Assembly: GCF_004114995.1 (NCBI RefSeq)
Contig: NZ_SDJP01000021.1
Span: 1 to 59,019, forward strand
Source: Halorubrum amylolyticum
GTDB lineage: Archaea; Halobacteriota; Halobacteria; Halobacteriales; Haloferacaceae
Direction: 5' to 3'
DNA length: 59,019 nucleotides
Shown: piece after piece, positions 7,775 to 16,340 of the stretch
How positions within the stretch are numbered: the first letter of the stretch is position 1
How the letters are laid out: every line of letters begins with the position of its first letter
Program-made: the position numbers and the translations under genes
Notes under the pieces: model-generated
What the model saw: the letters and a program-made list of their open reading frames with translations, nothing else
Databases searched by the model: none
Told to the model about the DNA's origin: nothing

Positions 7775-10233
7775 GTCCGCCCACCCCCGTTCCGGCCGCC
7801 GCGGTCGTCTCCCGGTCGGTCCGAGGCGTCCCCGCCGCCCGCGTCGCCGTCGGCGGTCAGGTCCGTCCACTCGTCGCGGACGCTCCGCATCACGGCGCGG
7901 CTCGTCAGCTCGGCGGACGCGGGGCTGTACCCCCGGTCGACGAGCCGGTCTATCGTCGCCGCCTTCGCGCGCTCCGTCTCGGTGTCGGCCGGCGGGTCGG
8001 CCCACTCGGCGGGGTCCAGGTCCGGGAACCGCTGTTTCACGTCCGCGAGGTCGTTCGACTCCAGAACCGCCTTCAGCTCCGGGATCTCGCCGAGCTCGAC
8101 GTCGTCGACGCTGAACGCGTCGCCGCGGTTCCGCCACGCGTACCGGGTGAGCGCGCGGATCACCCGCTCGCGCCGGAACGTCGCGACCGACTCGCCGGGG
8201 TCGGTCCCGCGGTAGTCGCTCTCGTCGAACCGGCCGAGCGTCTCCGTCTCGAACACCTTCATCGCGAGCGCGTCCGGCTCCTCCGGGCCGCGCTCGGTCT
8301 CGACCGGCTCGTCGGCGTCCCACGCGTACACGTGCTCGACGTACTCGGCCACGGTCTCCTCCGGGACGGTCTCCGCCGCGAGGACCGCGTCGACCACGTC
8401 CGCCCGCTGGCGCTCGCGCACGCGCTCGGCGACGGGCGACTTCCGGCTCTCGAACTCCGCGACCTCCGACCGCGAGAACACCGGCGCGTCGGAGAGCCCC
8501 TCGGCCATCGCGTCGAGCACGTCCGTCGGCGTGACCACCCGCTCGACCGGCAGGTCCGGATGGCTCCGATCGGCGTCCGACCCGAGCAGCTCCGCAACCG
8601 CGTCGCGGACGTAGGTGACCGGAATCCCGTTCCGGCCGTCGCCGTCGCCGAACGCGATGTCGTCGACCGTAATCTGCCCCTCCTCGCCGCCCCGCTCGCG
8701 CCGGATCTCGCCGGTCTCGTACAGGTCCGCCTTCTCTACGAGGTCGATCTCCGCCGGGAGGTCGTCGGTGTCGAGCCGCGTGACGACCGCGTACAGCGCG
8801 GCCGCCCCGACCGCGTGGGGGGCGAGCTCGCGCTCCGTGACCCCGCCGTCGCCGTCGCGGACGCCGATCGTGAGGGCGGCAGCGCCGGGATCGCTCGCGG
8901 GGTCCCGTTCCGGGTCGCCGTCGCTCTCGGCCGGGTCGCCTGAGGTGGCGGTCTCCCCGTCGCTCTCGACCCCGTCGACCGTCGGCACGCCACGCGGCCC
9001 GCCGACCTCGCGGCGCAGCAGCTCCGCCTCCAGCCGCCGGTTCGTGAGGTACCGGAACTCGTGGCGCGTGAGGCGGCGCTTCAGCGCCTTCAGCGGGTCC
9101 GCCCCCTCGCGTTCGGCGTGTCGGTCCAGCTCGGCGTCGAGGTCGGGGTTCGAGATGACGACGAGCTGGGTGTCGAGATCCATCCCGATCCCCTTGTCGA
9201 GCTTCACCCGGCGCTCGTCGGGGACGTTGAGGAGCCGGCGGAGGAGGTCGGCGTGCTGGCTGGCGTCCTCGACGACCGTCGCGACCCCGTTCCCCTGCGA
9301 GAGCACGCCGTCGTAGCTGAACGCCTGCGGATTCTTCCGCCCGCGCGAGTCGAGCTCGCGGAGCATCCCGCCCATCCACGAGCCGACGAGGCGTTCCTTG
9401 GGGCTCCCGTCGTCCTCGGCGTGGAGCACGCCGATCCCCTCGCCCACGTCGACGACGTAGCTCGTCACGCGGAGGTGGTCGCGGTCGGTGATCGCCGAGA
9501 ACAAGTCCCGGCGTCCCTCGTCGCGGTACACCGATTCGAGGTGGTCGTACGCCTCGCGGCTGAACGGGTCGAGGTCAACGTCGGCCGCGATCGGGTAGGC
9601 GTCGTCGTCGACGGCGTCGGCGATCGACTCCCGGACCGCCTCGGGGAACACCGAGAGGGGGTGCGTCTGGACGGGGCTCCGGTACCACGCCCCGGCGTCG
9701 CCGCCGTCCCCGTAGGAGAGTGACGCGGCGCCCGCCCCGCCCCCGCCGCCGGCGCCGCTTCCGGCCCCGGTGACGTTCCACTCGACGGTGTAGCGCCGCC
9801 CGGCCTCGGTCTTCGAGAACTCCCGGAGCCCGTTCACCAGACACCGCTTGAACTCCGACTTCCCGGTGGCCGTGGGGCCGTCGATCCACACGATCGTCTC
9901 GTCGTTGCCGCGCCCCGCGGCGGCGGCCCGGAGGTCGTCGACGAACGCGTTGAGCGCCGCGGTGTTGCCCAACACGGCGTGTTCCCCGTCGTTGAACGGG
10001 TCGTCGAAGAACCGGCACCGCTCCAGCCGCTCGCCGCGCTCGCGCACCTCGCGGGTCCCCTGCGACTCGACCGCCGCGAGGAGGTACCGCGCGCCGGAGG
10101 CGGCCGCGGTCGGGTTCGCCAGCACCCGGTCGACGTACTCCTCGAGGCTCATCGGCGGGTCGTACGCCCCCCGAAGCGTCTCGTCGGCGTCGCGGACGAA
10201 CGCGTCCCCGTCCGGCGTGTCGCGTTCGGTCAT
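7765..10233 (-). CDS. PrkA-type AAA+ serine kinase paralogue (second copy)
   Basis: This 822-residue protein aligns in general plan with the PrkA protein encoded just upstream: an N-terminal [17 protein letters not shown] segment, the P-loop GPTATGKS (residues 119-126), HPLSVFP, a GLLREL-like [10 protein letters not shown] region and the PrkA C-terminal ARYLT/RRLEAE block. It differs by a Gly/Ala-rich insertion at about 155-175 and an acidic insertion near 430-470, making it 130 residues longer than its neighbour. PrkA/YeaG proteins combine an AAA+ module with a kinase-like region; whether this copy is active is unknown. It starts two bases before the upstream stop and its own stop overlaps the DUF444 start. 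Confidence 0.85.
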   Translation of the reverse strand: MTERDTPDGDAFVRDADETLRGAYDPPMSLEEYVDRVLANPTAAASGARYLLAAVESQGTREVRERGERLERCRFFDDPFNDGEHAVLGNTAALNAFVDDLRAAAAGRGNDETIVWIDGPTATGKSEFKRCLVNGLREFSKTEAGRRYTVEWNVTGAGSGAGGGGGAGAASLSYGDGGDAGAWYRSPVQTHPLSVFPEAVRESIADAVDDDAYPIAADVDLDPFSREAYDHLESVYRDEGRRDLFSAITDRDHLRVTSYVVDVGEGIGVLHAEDDGSPKERLVGSWMGGMLRELDSRGRKNPQAFSYDGVLSQGNGVATVVEDASQHADLLRRLLNVPDERRVKLDKGIGMDLDTQLVVISNPDLDAELDRHAEREGADPLKALKRRLTRHEFRYLTNRRLEAELLRREVGGPRGVPTVDGVESDGETATSGDPAESDGDPERDPASDPGAAALTIGVRDGDGGVTERELAPHAVGAAALYAVVTRLDTDDLPAEIDLVEKADLYETGEIRRERGGEEGQITVDDIAFGDGDGRNGIPVTYVRDAVAELLGSDADRSHPDLPVERVVTPTDVLDAMAEGLSDAPVFSRSEVAEFESRKSPVAERVRERQRADVVDAVLAAETVPEETVAEYVEHVYAWDADEPVETERGPEEPDALAMKVFETETLGRFDESDYRGTDPGESVATFRRERVIRALTRYAWRNRGDAFSVDDVELGEIPELKAVLESNDLADVKQRFPDLDPAEWADPPADTETERAKAATIDRLVDRGYSPASAELTSRAVMRSVRDEWTDLTADGDAGGGDASDRPGDDRGGRNGGGRTWD

Positions 10234-10234
10234 C

Positions 10235-12310
10235 TCAGCCCCCGTCGTCTTCGATCTCGGAGCGGGCGACGGCCGCGCCCGCGTACTCTAACACCTCGGC
10301 GGCGCCGTCCTCGGAGTAGCCGCGGTCGACGAGGGCGTCGACCCACGCGCTCCGCTCCTCGTCGTCGAGGTCGGTCGCGGAGACCAGCGCCGAGAAGTTG
10401 ATGTTGTGCTTCTTGTCCTCCCAGAGCTTGCGCTCTAAGGCGCGCCGGAGCCGGTCGTTCTCGCGCGGGTCGAAGCCGCGGCCCTCGCGGGCGCGCCGGG
10501 AGACCCAGTTCGACACCTCCTGCCGGAAGTCGTCCTTGCGGTCCGAGGGCACGTCGAGCTGTTCTTCGACCGCGCGCAGGAACGTCTCGTCCGGCTCGGT
10601 CTCGCGGCCCGTCAGCTCGTCGTCGACGGTGTCGTCGTCGATGTACGCCATCACGTGGTCCATGTACTTTTCGCCCTGTCGGCGGAGCTCGTCCACGTCG
10701 TACGCTAACGCGTGGCGCACGTCTTCGATGGCGCGCTCGCGGTACTCCTCGCGGACGGTCTCCAAGAGCCGCTCGTAGCGGTCGAGGTCCGACTCCGCGA
10801 TCGAGCCGTGGCCGCCGAGGTTCGCCTCGAAGTGGTCGAAGACGGACAGCGGCGAGAGGTAGCCGCGGTCGCGGTGGGTGGCGTCCATGATCGCCTCGGC
10901 GATCTCGTCGCCGACGAACCGCGCGGAGACGCCGTCCATCCCCTCGCCCACGTCGGCGGATTCGGCGGCGTCCTCGCGGAGCTTCCGGCGGTCGATCTCC
11001 TCGTCTTCCAGCTCCCCGTTGTACGCCTTCGCCTTGTCGAGGAGGCTCACCGTCTCGTCGGTCGGCTCCTCCAAGCGGGTGAGCACGCCGAAGAGGCCGG
11101 CCATCTCCAGCGCGTGCGGCTCGACGTGGACGTTCGGCACGTCGGCGTTGTCGAGCATCTTGCGGTAGATCTCCGCCTCGCTGTCGTACTCCAACACGTA
11201 GGGGTAGTCGATCCGCTTGGTACGGTCGTTGAACGCCTCCATCTTCTCGTCGCCCGTCTTCTCGCGGTACTCCGGCATGTTCGTCCGGCCGACGATCACC
11301 TGATCGATGTCGATCCGGGGGTTGTTCTTCGGCTTGATCGTCGACTCCTGGGAGGCGTGGAGGAAGTCGTAGAGGAACTCCCGCTGGAGCTTCAGCAGCT
11401 CCTCGCCGGAGAACAGCCCGCGGTTGGCGTTACAGAACGCGCCGGCGTAGTCGAACGCGCGCGGGTCGGACTCGCCGTAGACGGCGAGCTTCGCGTAGTT
11501 GACATCGCCGGTGAGCTCCGTCTCGTCCTGGTTCTTCTTGTCTTTCGGCTCGAACGTCTCGATGCACTCCCGGCGGTTCTCGTCGGCGACGAGCCGGACC
11601 ACCTCGACGTGTTCGTCGAGGACGCGCTCTAAGTCGTCGTCGTAGTGCGCGAGCAGCTCGTTCAGGTAGAACTCCGAGGCCGGGTCCGGGTGTTGGTCGT
11701 TCCGAAGGGTGTAGGGGGCGTCGAGTCGTTCGTTGACCCCGTCGATCACGTCCTCGCGCTGCGGGCGCGGGATGAGCACGAGCGGGTCCTGATTCATCGG
11801 CGACCGGACCACGTCGTCGCCGGGGTCCTGGTCGTCGATCACGGAACACAGGTCAACCCAGCGGAAGGTGTACATCCGGCCGGCCTCCTCGTGGGTGTAC
11901 GCCTCGAAGTACCGGCGGACCAGCCAGTCGAAGTGCGACTTGCCGGAGCCGACGGGACCGAGCAGGAGCTTGATCCGCTTCTCCGGGCCGAGCCCGCGGG
12001 CGCCGGACTTCACCTTGTTGACGAACTCGTGGATCGCCTCGTGGACCTCCCGGCCGTAGAAGACGTTCTCGCCGTCGTGGAGCGGGTCGTCGGCGGCGAG
12101 CCCGTACTCGACGACCCCGCGCTCCTCGTCGTACCGGGTGCCGTAGTGGTCGAACATGTCCGCGACGCGCTGGTGGGCGTTCCGCGCGATCCGCGGCTCC
12201 TCGTACAGCGCGTCGAGGTACCAGTCGAACGAGCGGGGCTCCCGGAGGTCGTCCGGGACGTTCGTCCGGTACTCCTCGCTGAGCCGTTCGAGCGTGTGTC
12301 GGTTTGGCAT
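10235..12310 (-). CDS. prkA: PrkA family serine protein kinase / AAA+ protein
   Basis: The 691-residue protein has the PrkA N-terminus (SFDWYLDALYEEPRIARNAH), a P-loop GPVGSGKSHFDWL (residues 118-130), the SPMNQDPLVLIP block, an Arg-finger-type region around PEYREKTGDEKMEAF, and the C-terminal PrkA region (KYMDHVMAYIDDD then the VPSDRKDDFRQEV segment). Length and motif order match canonical PrkA/YeaG. It is the first gene of the operon with its second paralogue, DUF444 and SpoVR. PrkA proteins phosphorylate a small number of substrates and also carry AAA+ protease-like features in bacilli; in archaea the role is unstudied as far as I know. Its ATG is preceded by a GTCGGG/CCCGAC inverted repeat at 12328-12342. 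Confidence 0.93.
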   Translation of the reverse strand: MPNRHTLERLSEEYRTNVPDDLREPRSFDWYLDALYEEPRIARNAHQRVADMFDHYGTRYDEERGVVEYGLAADDPLHDGENVFYGREVHEAIHEFVNKVKSGARGLGPEKRIKLLLGPVGSGKSHFDWLVRRYFEAYTHEEAGRMYTFRWVDLCSVIDDQDPGDDVVRSPMNQDPLVLIPRPQREDVIDGVNERLDAPYTLRNDQHPDPASEFYLNELLAHYDDDLERVLDEHVEVVRLVADENRRECIETFEPKDKKNQDETELTGDVNYAKLAVYGESDPRAFDYAGAFCNANRGLFSGEELLKLQREFLYDFLHASQESTIKPKNNPRIDIDQVIVGRTNMPEYREKTGDEKMEAFNDRTKRIDYPYVLEYDSEAEIYRKMLDNADVPNVHVEPHALEMAGLFGVLTRLEEPTDETVSLLDKAKAYNGELEDEEIDRRKLREDAAESADVGEGMDGVSARFVGDEIAEAIMDATHRDRGYLSPLSVFDHFEANLGGHGSIAESDLDRYERLLETVREEYRERAIEDVRHALAYDVDELRRQGEKYMDHVMAYIDDDTVDDELTGRETEPDETFLRAVEEQLDVPSDRKDDFRQEVSNWVSRRAREGRGFDPRENDRLRRALERKLWEDKKHNINFSALVSATDLDDEERSAWVDALVDRGYSEDGAAEVLEYAGAAVARSEIEDDGG

Positions 12311-12373
12311 TGTATCACGTTTCTCGGTCGGGCGACCCGACGACCGGGACGCGATCGATCGCGGCTCGCGACC

Positions 12374-12408
12374 GCGGCGCGCGGCGCGCGGCGCGCGGCG
12401 CGCGGCGT
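12374..12408. repeat. Heptamer tandem repeat (GCGGCGC)n
   Basis: Between the divergent prkA operon and the DUF1028 gene, a 7-bp G+C-only unit (GCGGCGC) is repeated almost five times without interruption. Such a tract can form strong secondary structure or Z-DNA-like runs and is prone to slippage. It lies 64-98 bases upstream of the prkA start codon, so copy-number changes could affect expression of the operon. Confidence 0.7.
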
Positions 12409-12522
12409 CGGAGAGCAGCGCGGCTCTCCGTGCCGGAACGACGGCTCATGAAGCCGCGAACGCCGCTGTCGTCGAGGGAACCCGCCGCGGGTCGCCGTTT
12501 CGCCCGTAACCGAGGCCATATG

Positions 12523-12545
12523 TATGGGAGGGATTCTCACCCATA
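12523..12545. promoter_or_regulatory. Inverted repeat TATGGG/CCCATA, possible operator
   Basis: TATGGG (12523-12528) and CCCATA (12540-12545) are perfectly complementary across an 11-bp spacer, and the surrounding bases are the most A+T-rich part of this intergenic region. It could be a regulator site for either divergent gene; no regulator can be assigned. Confidence 0.35.
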
Positions 12546-12745
12546 AGTGTGTCGCCAGTTCACATGTACCGCGCGTCCGCGGACCCCTCCGCTCCCTGCG
12601 GTTTCACTTCCCCGAACCGGCCGTAATCGACACGCAGCGGGCATAAAACGGAGGTGTGCGATCAACGGTCGACGTCGGGCCGGTCGGAACCGGAAACGCC
12701 GCCCCCGGTGCGCAGTCTTTTGCCGGTCGCCGCCCCACGACCGGT

Positions 12746-13429
12746 GTGACGTTCAGCATCTGCGTTCGCGAGCGGTACACGGACGCCGACGGCGGCGATC
12801 GGGTCCGGTTCGGCGTGGCGGTGACCACGCGCCTGCCGGGGGTCGGGACGCTGTGTCCGTTCGCGTCGGCGGACGGCGCGGTGGCGACCCAGTCGCTCGT
12901 CAACGTCGAGCTGGGGCGGAAGGGGATCGAGTACCTCGGCGACGGGCTCGCGGTCGACGACGCCTTACGGGCCCTCCTGAGCGCCGACGATGGCAAGTCC
13001 CAGCGCCAGCTCCACGGCGTCGACGCCGACGGGACGTTCGCCTTCTCCGGCGAGGAGTGCAACGGCTGGTACGGCCACGTCGTCGGCGAGAACTACACCG
13101 TCGCGGGCAACCTGCTGACGGGGGAGGAGGTGATCGAGGACACCGCGGCCGCCTACGAGTCGGACGCCCACGGCGACGCGCCGCTCGCGGAGCGACTGAT
13201 CGACGCGCTCGCGGCGGGCCACGCCGCCGGCGGCGACAAGCGGGAGGATCTGGAAGTCCAGTCCGCGGCGCTGCGGGTGACGAACACGGAGAGCGAGGCC
13301 GACGACCCGTACTACGACGACCTCCGGATCGACGCGAGCGAGACGCCGATTGCCGACCTCCGCGAGACGTACGAGACGGCCAAGCGCGGCTACGAGACCG
13401 TGATGGAGAAGTACGCGGACGGGGGGTAG
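12746..13429 (+). CDS. DUF1028 family (Ntn-hydrolase-like) protein
   Basis: The product has 227 residues and begins MTFSICVRERYTD, the typical DUF1028 start, followed by VRFGVAVTTRLPGVGTLCPF, QSLVNVELGRKGIEYL and QLHGVDADGTFAFSGEE. DUF1028 proteins adopt an Ntn-hydrolase-like fold with an unknown substrate. The GTG at 12746 is preferred over upstream in-frame codons because it gives the family N-terminus. A C-terminal tail after residue 190 is charged. It stands alone on the plus strand, between the divergent prkA operon and the convergent phosphatase gene. Confidence 0.85.
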   Translation: MTFSICVRERYTDADGGDRVRFGVAVTTRLPGVGTLCPFASADGAVATQSLVNVELGRKGIEYLGDGLAVDDALRALLSADDGKSQRQLHGVDADGTFAFSGEECNGWYGHVVGENYTVAGNLLTGEEVIEDTAAAYESDAHGDAPLAERLIDALAAGHAAGGDKREDLEVQSAALRVTNTESEADDPYYDDLRIDASETPIADLRETYETAKRGYETVMEKYADGG

Positions 13430-13452
13430 CGATCGGCGCCGCTCGTCGCCCG

Positions 13453-14304
13453 TTACACGTCCAGCCGCGCGAGGATCGGCAGGTGATCGGAGGGGTATCG
13501 CCCCCGATCGTCGCGGTCCGCGAGGGTCGCGAACGCGTCGACGCCCAGGCCGGGCGAGACGAGCGCGTGGTCGATCCGGCGGCCGTCGATCAGCCGCGCG
13601 AAGTCCGTGAGGCTCGTCTCCGGGCCGTGCCGGAGGTCGGCCGCCGCGGCCGCGTCGCGGAGCGCCACCCCGGCCTCGTCGCCGGAATCCACCGCGTCTC
13701 CCCCCGGATCGTCGCCGACGAGAATCCGGTGCGGGTCGGACCCCGGCGTGCAGTTGAAGTCGCCGACGAGCGCAACCGGGGGCGTCGAGTCGGGAGCGTC
13801 GGCGTCCCTTCCCGCCGCGTCTCCCGCGATCTCCGGGAGCCGCTCGCGGAGCAGCCGCGCGGACTCCCGGCGCGCATCCGCGCTGACGTGGTCGAAGTGC
13901 GTGTTGACGACGAGGAGCGCGGCCGAGCCGTCGACCGCGCGGACCCGCGCCCACGTCGCGATCCGCGGATGGGCGGCGCCCCAGTCGGTCGACGGCTCCG
14001 CCGGGGTCTCGGAGAGCCAGAACGTGCCGCCGTCGGCGACCTCCCAGCGATCGGTCCGGACCGCGATCGGACACCCTTCGCCCTCGCCGTCGGTCTCGCG
14101 GCCGCGCCCGACGAACTCGTAGCTCGGGAGCCGCTCGCGCAGGTCGCGGCGCTGGTCGGGCAGCGGCTCTTGGAAGGCGGCGACGTCCGGGCGGTGGAAG
14201 CGGACGAGCCGCGCGACGGCGTCCCGCCGATCGTGCCACGCGTCGTGGTGGTCGCCGCGGTTGGCGTAGCGGACGTTGTAGCTCAGCACCCGGATCGCGG
14301 TCAT
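13453..14304 (-). CDS. Endonuclease/exonuclease/phosphatase (EEP) family protein
   Basis: The 283-residue protein shows the full EEP signature: RVLSYNVRYAN near the start, DVAAFQEPL (catalytic Glu near residue 45), NTHFDHVS near 135, VGDFNCTPGS near 180 and a C-terminal YPSDHLPILARL with the catalytic Asp-His pair. This group includes secreted or cytoplasmic phosphodiesterases and sphingomyelinase-like enzymes; no signal peptide is visible, so a cytoplasmic enzyme is likely. The ATG at 14304 is chosen; a GTG five codons upstream is also in frame. Confidence 0.88.
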   Translation of the reverse strand: MTAIRVLSYNVRYANRGDHHDAWHDRRDAVARLVRFHRPDVAAFQEPLPDQRRDLRERLPSYEFVGRGRETDGEGEGCPIAVRTDRWEVADGGTFWLSETPAEPSTDWGAAHPRIATWARVRAVDGSAALLVVNTHFDHVSADARRESARLLRERLPEIAGDAAGRDADAPDSTPPVALVGDFNCTPGSDPHRILVGDDPGGDAVDSGDEAGVALRDAAAAADLRHGPETSLTDFARLIDGRRIDHALVSPGLGVDAFATLADRDDRGRYPSDHLPILARLDV

Positions 14305-14874
14305 TACCGTGGGGGTCACAGGGGAGGCGATTAAAAGGCGCGGAGCGATCGCGACTGTGAGGGAAACGGTGTCGACGGCGCTCCTGTTGACGCTCCAGTT
14401 GGTCGCTTATAAGTGACTGACACCGGATCGACGGTGAACACCGCCAAAGCCCCAGCCGCGACGACTCGCGCGCCTTGCTGCGCGCCGCACTCACTTCGCT
14501 CGTGCGGTGCTTGCTGCGGCGTGATTCGTCCTCGCGACTGCCCCTTTGAGTCCCACCCGCCCCGCACAGCAACCGCAGCCTCACGCCTCCCCAGCCTCGT
14601 CGCTGGCACCCTCCGCTTCGCTTCGGGAGCCAGCGACTCCCTCGCGCACGCTCCTCGGCCGCAAGGCGGCCTCGCAGGCACGCGCCACCGCACCATTTCT
14701 TTACGAATGCTCGTCGATATCGCCAGCATCATTTATATAAAAAACTCCGACCCCGCTCTCACTCGTCTACGCTGTCTACGCTGTCTACGCCGTCTACGCT
14801 GTCTACGCCGTCTACGCTGTCTACGCCGTCTACGCTGTCTACGCCGTCTACGCTGTCTACGCCGTCTACGCTGT
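14305..14874. other. 570-base non-coding stretch with repeat copy 1 and a 9-bp tandem array
   Basis: No real gene was recognised. A TATA-like CTTATAAG (14406-14413) precedes the dispersed structured repeat, copy 1 (14431-14692), and an A+T-rich TTTATATAAAAA tract (about 14733-14744) precedes a 13-unit tandem array (14765-14881). Confidence 0.7.
14431..14692 (+). repeat. Dispersed structured repeat, copy 1 (candidate ncRNA or mobile element)
   Basis: About 262 bp share an ordered set of blocks with copies at 32821 and 36278, from ACGG...CCAAAG to GCGCGCCACCGCA (this copy GCACGCGCCACCGCA). It is the most diverged of the three in its first half. Inner hairpins here: GCGCGC-CTTGCT-GCGCGC (about 14487-14504), GTCGCTGGC (14599-14607) with GCCAGCGAC (14629-14637), and GGCCGC-AAG-GCGGCC (14657-14671). 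A TATA-like CTTATAAG lies 18-25 bases before the element, close to the distance for a transcription start at its first base. Confidence 0.8.
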
Positions 14875-14881
14875 CTACGCC
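14765..14881. repeat. Tandem array of 13 x 9 bp (GTCTACGCT/GTCTACGCC)
   Basis: Thirteen 9-bp units run without a gap. After two T-type units, the last base alternates strictly T/C, so the true period from there is 18 bp. The last unit overlaps the end of the PUA-domain gene: its TAG stop (complement of 14875-14877) lies inside unit 13. The array therefore grew from, or into, the 3' end of that gene. Reading frames through the array give only Arg/Leu/Cys or Arg/Gln low-complexity peptides and were not called. Confidence 0.95.
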
Positions 14882-15357
14882 GAGAACTCGTACAGCTCGT
14901 CGCCGACGTGGTGGATCGACTCGACGACCTTCCCGCTGTCGCCCGCCATCTCATCGCCGTCGACCAGCGCGCGGCCGACCGCGAGCACCTTCCCGTGGGT
15001 CTCCTCGGCGATCACGACGAGGTCGCCCTCGCGGATCGCCGGGTCGGCCTCGACGATGCCGGGCCGCATCACGTCGGCGCCGTCGGAGACGAACGAGATG
15101 GCGCCCGCGTCGACCGTGACGATTCCCGTCTCCGGCTCGTAGTCGTTCGCGCCCCGCACGGTGAGGAACGGCTCGTCGTCGTCGACGTAGAACACCGCCG
15201 GCTCACCGTCGACCAACACGAGTTCGTAGTTCGCGTCCACGAACTCCACGAACTCGAAGGCGTCCCCGTCGATGTCGACGCCGAGGTGATCGGCGACCGC
15301 CTCCCGGATCGCCGCGATGTCGTCGCTCCGGAGGTGGTGCCGCGATTTCACTTCCAT
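14875..15357 (-). CDS. PUA-domain RNA-binding protein (Tma20/MCT-1-like)
   Basis: The 160-residue protein begins MEVKSRHHLRSDDIAAIREA and has a C-terminal PUA domain from about residue 75 (FLTVRGANDYEPETGIVTVD, then GADVMRPGIVEADPAIREGDLVVI and KVLAVGRALVDGDEM). This architecture matches the archaeal Tma20/MCT-1-type proteins (COG2016), which bind the ribosome or tRNA. The start is ATG at 15357; the longer frame upstream only translates a tandem repeat and is rejected. The stop codon lies within a 9-bp tandem array that continues downstream, so the 3' untranslated region is a repeat. Confidence 0.85.
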   Translation of the reverse strand: MEVKSRHHLRSDDIAAIREAVADHLGVDIDGDAFEFVEFVDANYELVLVDGEPAVFYVDDDEPFLTVRGANDYEPETGIVTVDAGAISFVSDGADVMRPGIVEADPAIREGDLVVIAEETHGKVLAVGRALVDGDEMAGDSGKVVESIHHVGDELYEFSA

Positions 15358-15428
15358 GCGGGTCCAGTCGACCGCTCGGCCGATAAATGGACCGCTCCGT
15401 CGGTGGGCGTCCGGGACCGACGCCTCGG

Positions 15429-15534
15429 CGCCCCGATTCCGGCGTCTCGACGTTCCGATTCCGGCGTCTCGGCGTTCCGGTTCCGGCGTCTCGGCGTTCC
15501 GGTTCCGGCGTCTCGGCGTTTCGGCTCCGACGCC
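15429..15534. repeat. 22-bp tandem repeat, about 4.5 copies
   Basis: The unit CGTTCCGGTTCCGGCGTCTCGG-type (22 bp; GATT or GGTT variants) starts at 15429, 15451, 15473, 15495 and, partially, 15517. It lies between the divergent PUA gene and the membrane ferredoxin gene. Twenty-two bp is close to two helical turns, so repeated binding sites would face the same side. The repeats are too short and unspaced for CRISPR. Confidence 0.9.
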
Positions 15535-15627
15535 CCGGAGACCCTCTTCCGACGCCCTGTCGCCGAGCCCTCTCACGCAATTGGACCGATCAAAACGGCC
15601 TTAAACCACCTCTCCTAATCCGTTCGT

Positions 15628-16230
15628 ATGCTCAATCCGCTTATCGCGAACGTCGCGAACGCGCCCGCGATCGTTCTCGCGGTGATCGCGACGCTGCTCG
15701 TCGTCCTCGTCAGCTCGCTGAAGGGGACGGGTTGGGAGCCCGCGACGGACATCTCGGACGAGGTACTCCAACGACGCGCCGCCGCGGTGCCCGAGACCGA
15801 GTTCCCCGAGCCCGGAAACCGCTCGATCGGCGGCGGTGGCGGCGGCGGGGCGATCCCCGCCGGCGGCGAGGGCGAGGAGGGCGAGCTGGAGGACGGCGAG
15901 GCCGGCGGCTCCGGTCCCGGCGACATCCCCGAAGACGAGGTCGAGTACTTCGAGATCGAGTTCGTCAAGCAGGGCGAGACCGTCGAGCTCTCCAACGACG
16001 AGCCGATCTTAGAGCAGGGCGAAGACGAGGGGTGGGACCTCCCGTACGCCTGCAGACAGGGCCAGTGCGTCTCCTGTGCCGGTCGGATCGCCGACGGCCC
16101 CTCCGAGGACTTCGTCGAGCACGACAACCAGCAGATGCTCGAAGACGCCGAGATCGACGACGGCTACACGCTGACCTGCGTCGCGTACCCCCGCGACTCC
16201 TTCAGCATCGAGACGGGCGAGGCGCCGTAG
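15628..16230 (+). CDS. Membrane-anchored 2Fe-2S ferredoxin
   Basis: This 200-residue protein has an N-terminal transmembrane helix (about residues 10-30, APAIVLAVIATLLVVLVSS), a flexible acidic and Gly-rich linker (about 65-105), and a C-terminal plant-type 2Fe-2S domain with ACRQGQCVSCAG (three Cys as CX4CX2C near residues 140-149) and a fourth Cys in LTCVAYP near 183. The fold is the classical haloarchaeal ferredoxin fold, but soluble haloarchaeal ferredoxins lack the membrane helix. It is probably an electron carrier tethered to the membrane for a respiratory or membrane-bound redox partner; the partner is not in the window. Confidence 0.88.
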   Translation: MLNPLIANVANAPAIVLAVIATLLVVLVSSLKGTGWEPATDISDEVLQRRAAAVPETEFPEPGNRSIGGGGGGGAIPAGGEGEEGELEDGEAGGSGPGDIPEDEVEYFEIEFVKQGETVELSNDEPILEQGEDEGWDLPYACRQGQCVSCAGRIADGPSEDFVEHDNQQMLEDAEIDDGYTLTCVAYPRDSFSIETGEAP

Positions 16231-16340
16231 GCGTCGCGCTCTCTGGCCGGCCTCTCCTTCCCTCCGTTTCGCCTTCCGCCTCGGTTCGATCTCCCGCCCG
16301 CTCGCGACACCCTTTTTCGCCTCTCGACCGAACGATCGGT

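Larger units (their letters stand above)
12311..12745. other. Intergenic region between divergent prkA operon and DUF1028 gene
   Basis: No convincing gene was seen in these 435 bases. The stretch holds a GTCGGG-TCG-CCCGAC inverted repeat (12328-12342), a G+C-only heptamer array (12374-12408), a TATGGG/CCCATA inverted repeat (12523-12545) and a TATA-like GCATAAAACG (12641-12650). Promoters for both flanking genes must lie here. Confidence 0.5.

Noticed and set aside
6392..9379. A 995-codon minus-strand frame whose first half lies opposite the frame of the second PrkA-type gene
   Set aside because: Only its C-terminal 460 residues match DUF444. The N-terminal half is Arg/Gly-rich and overlaps the PrkA-type gene in a different frame.
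15429..15534. CRISPR array
   Set aside because: Units are 22 bp and directly joined with no spacers; no cas genes are present in the window.
14413..15618. A 401-codon frame across the 9-bp tandem array and the PUA gene, plus strand
   Set aside because: Its middle is a translation of the tandem repeat (Arg, Leu, Cys) and its end is antisense to the PUA gene.
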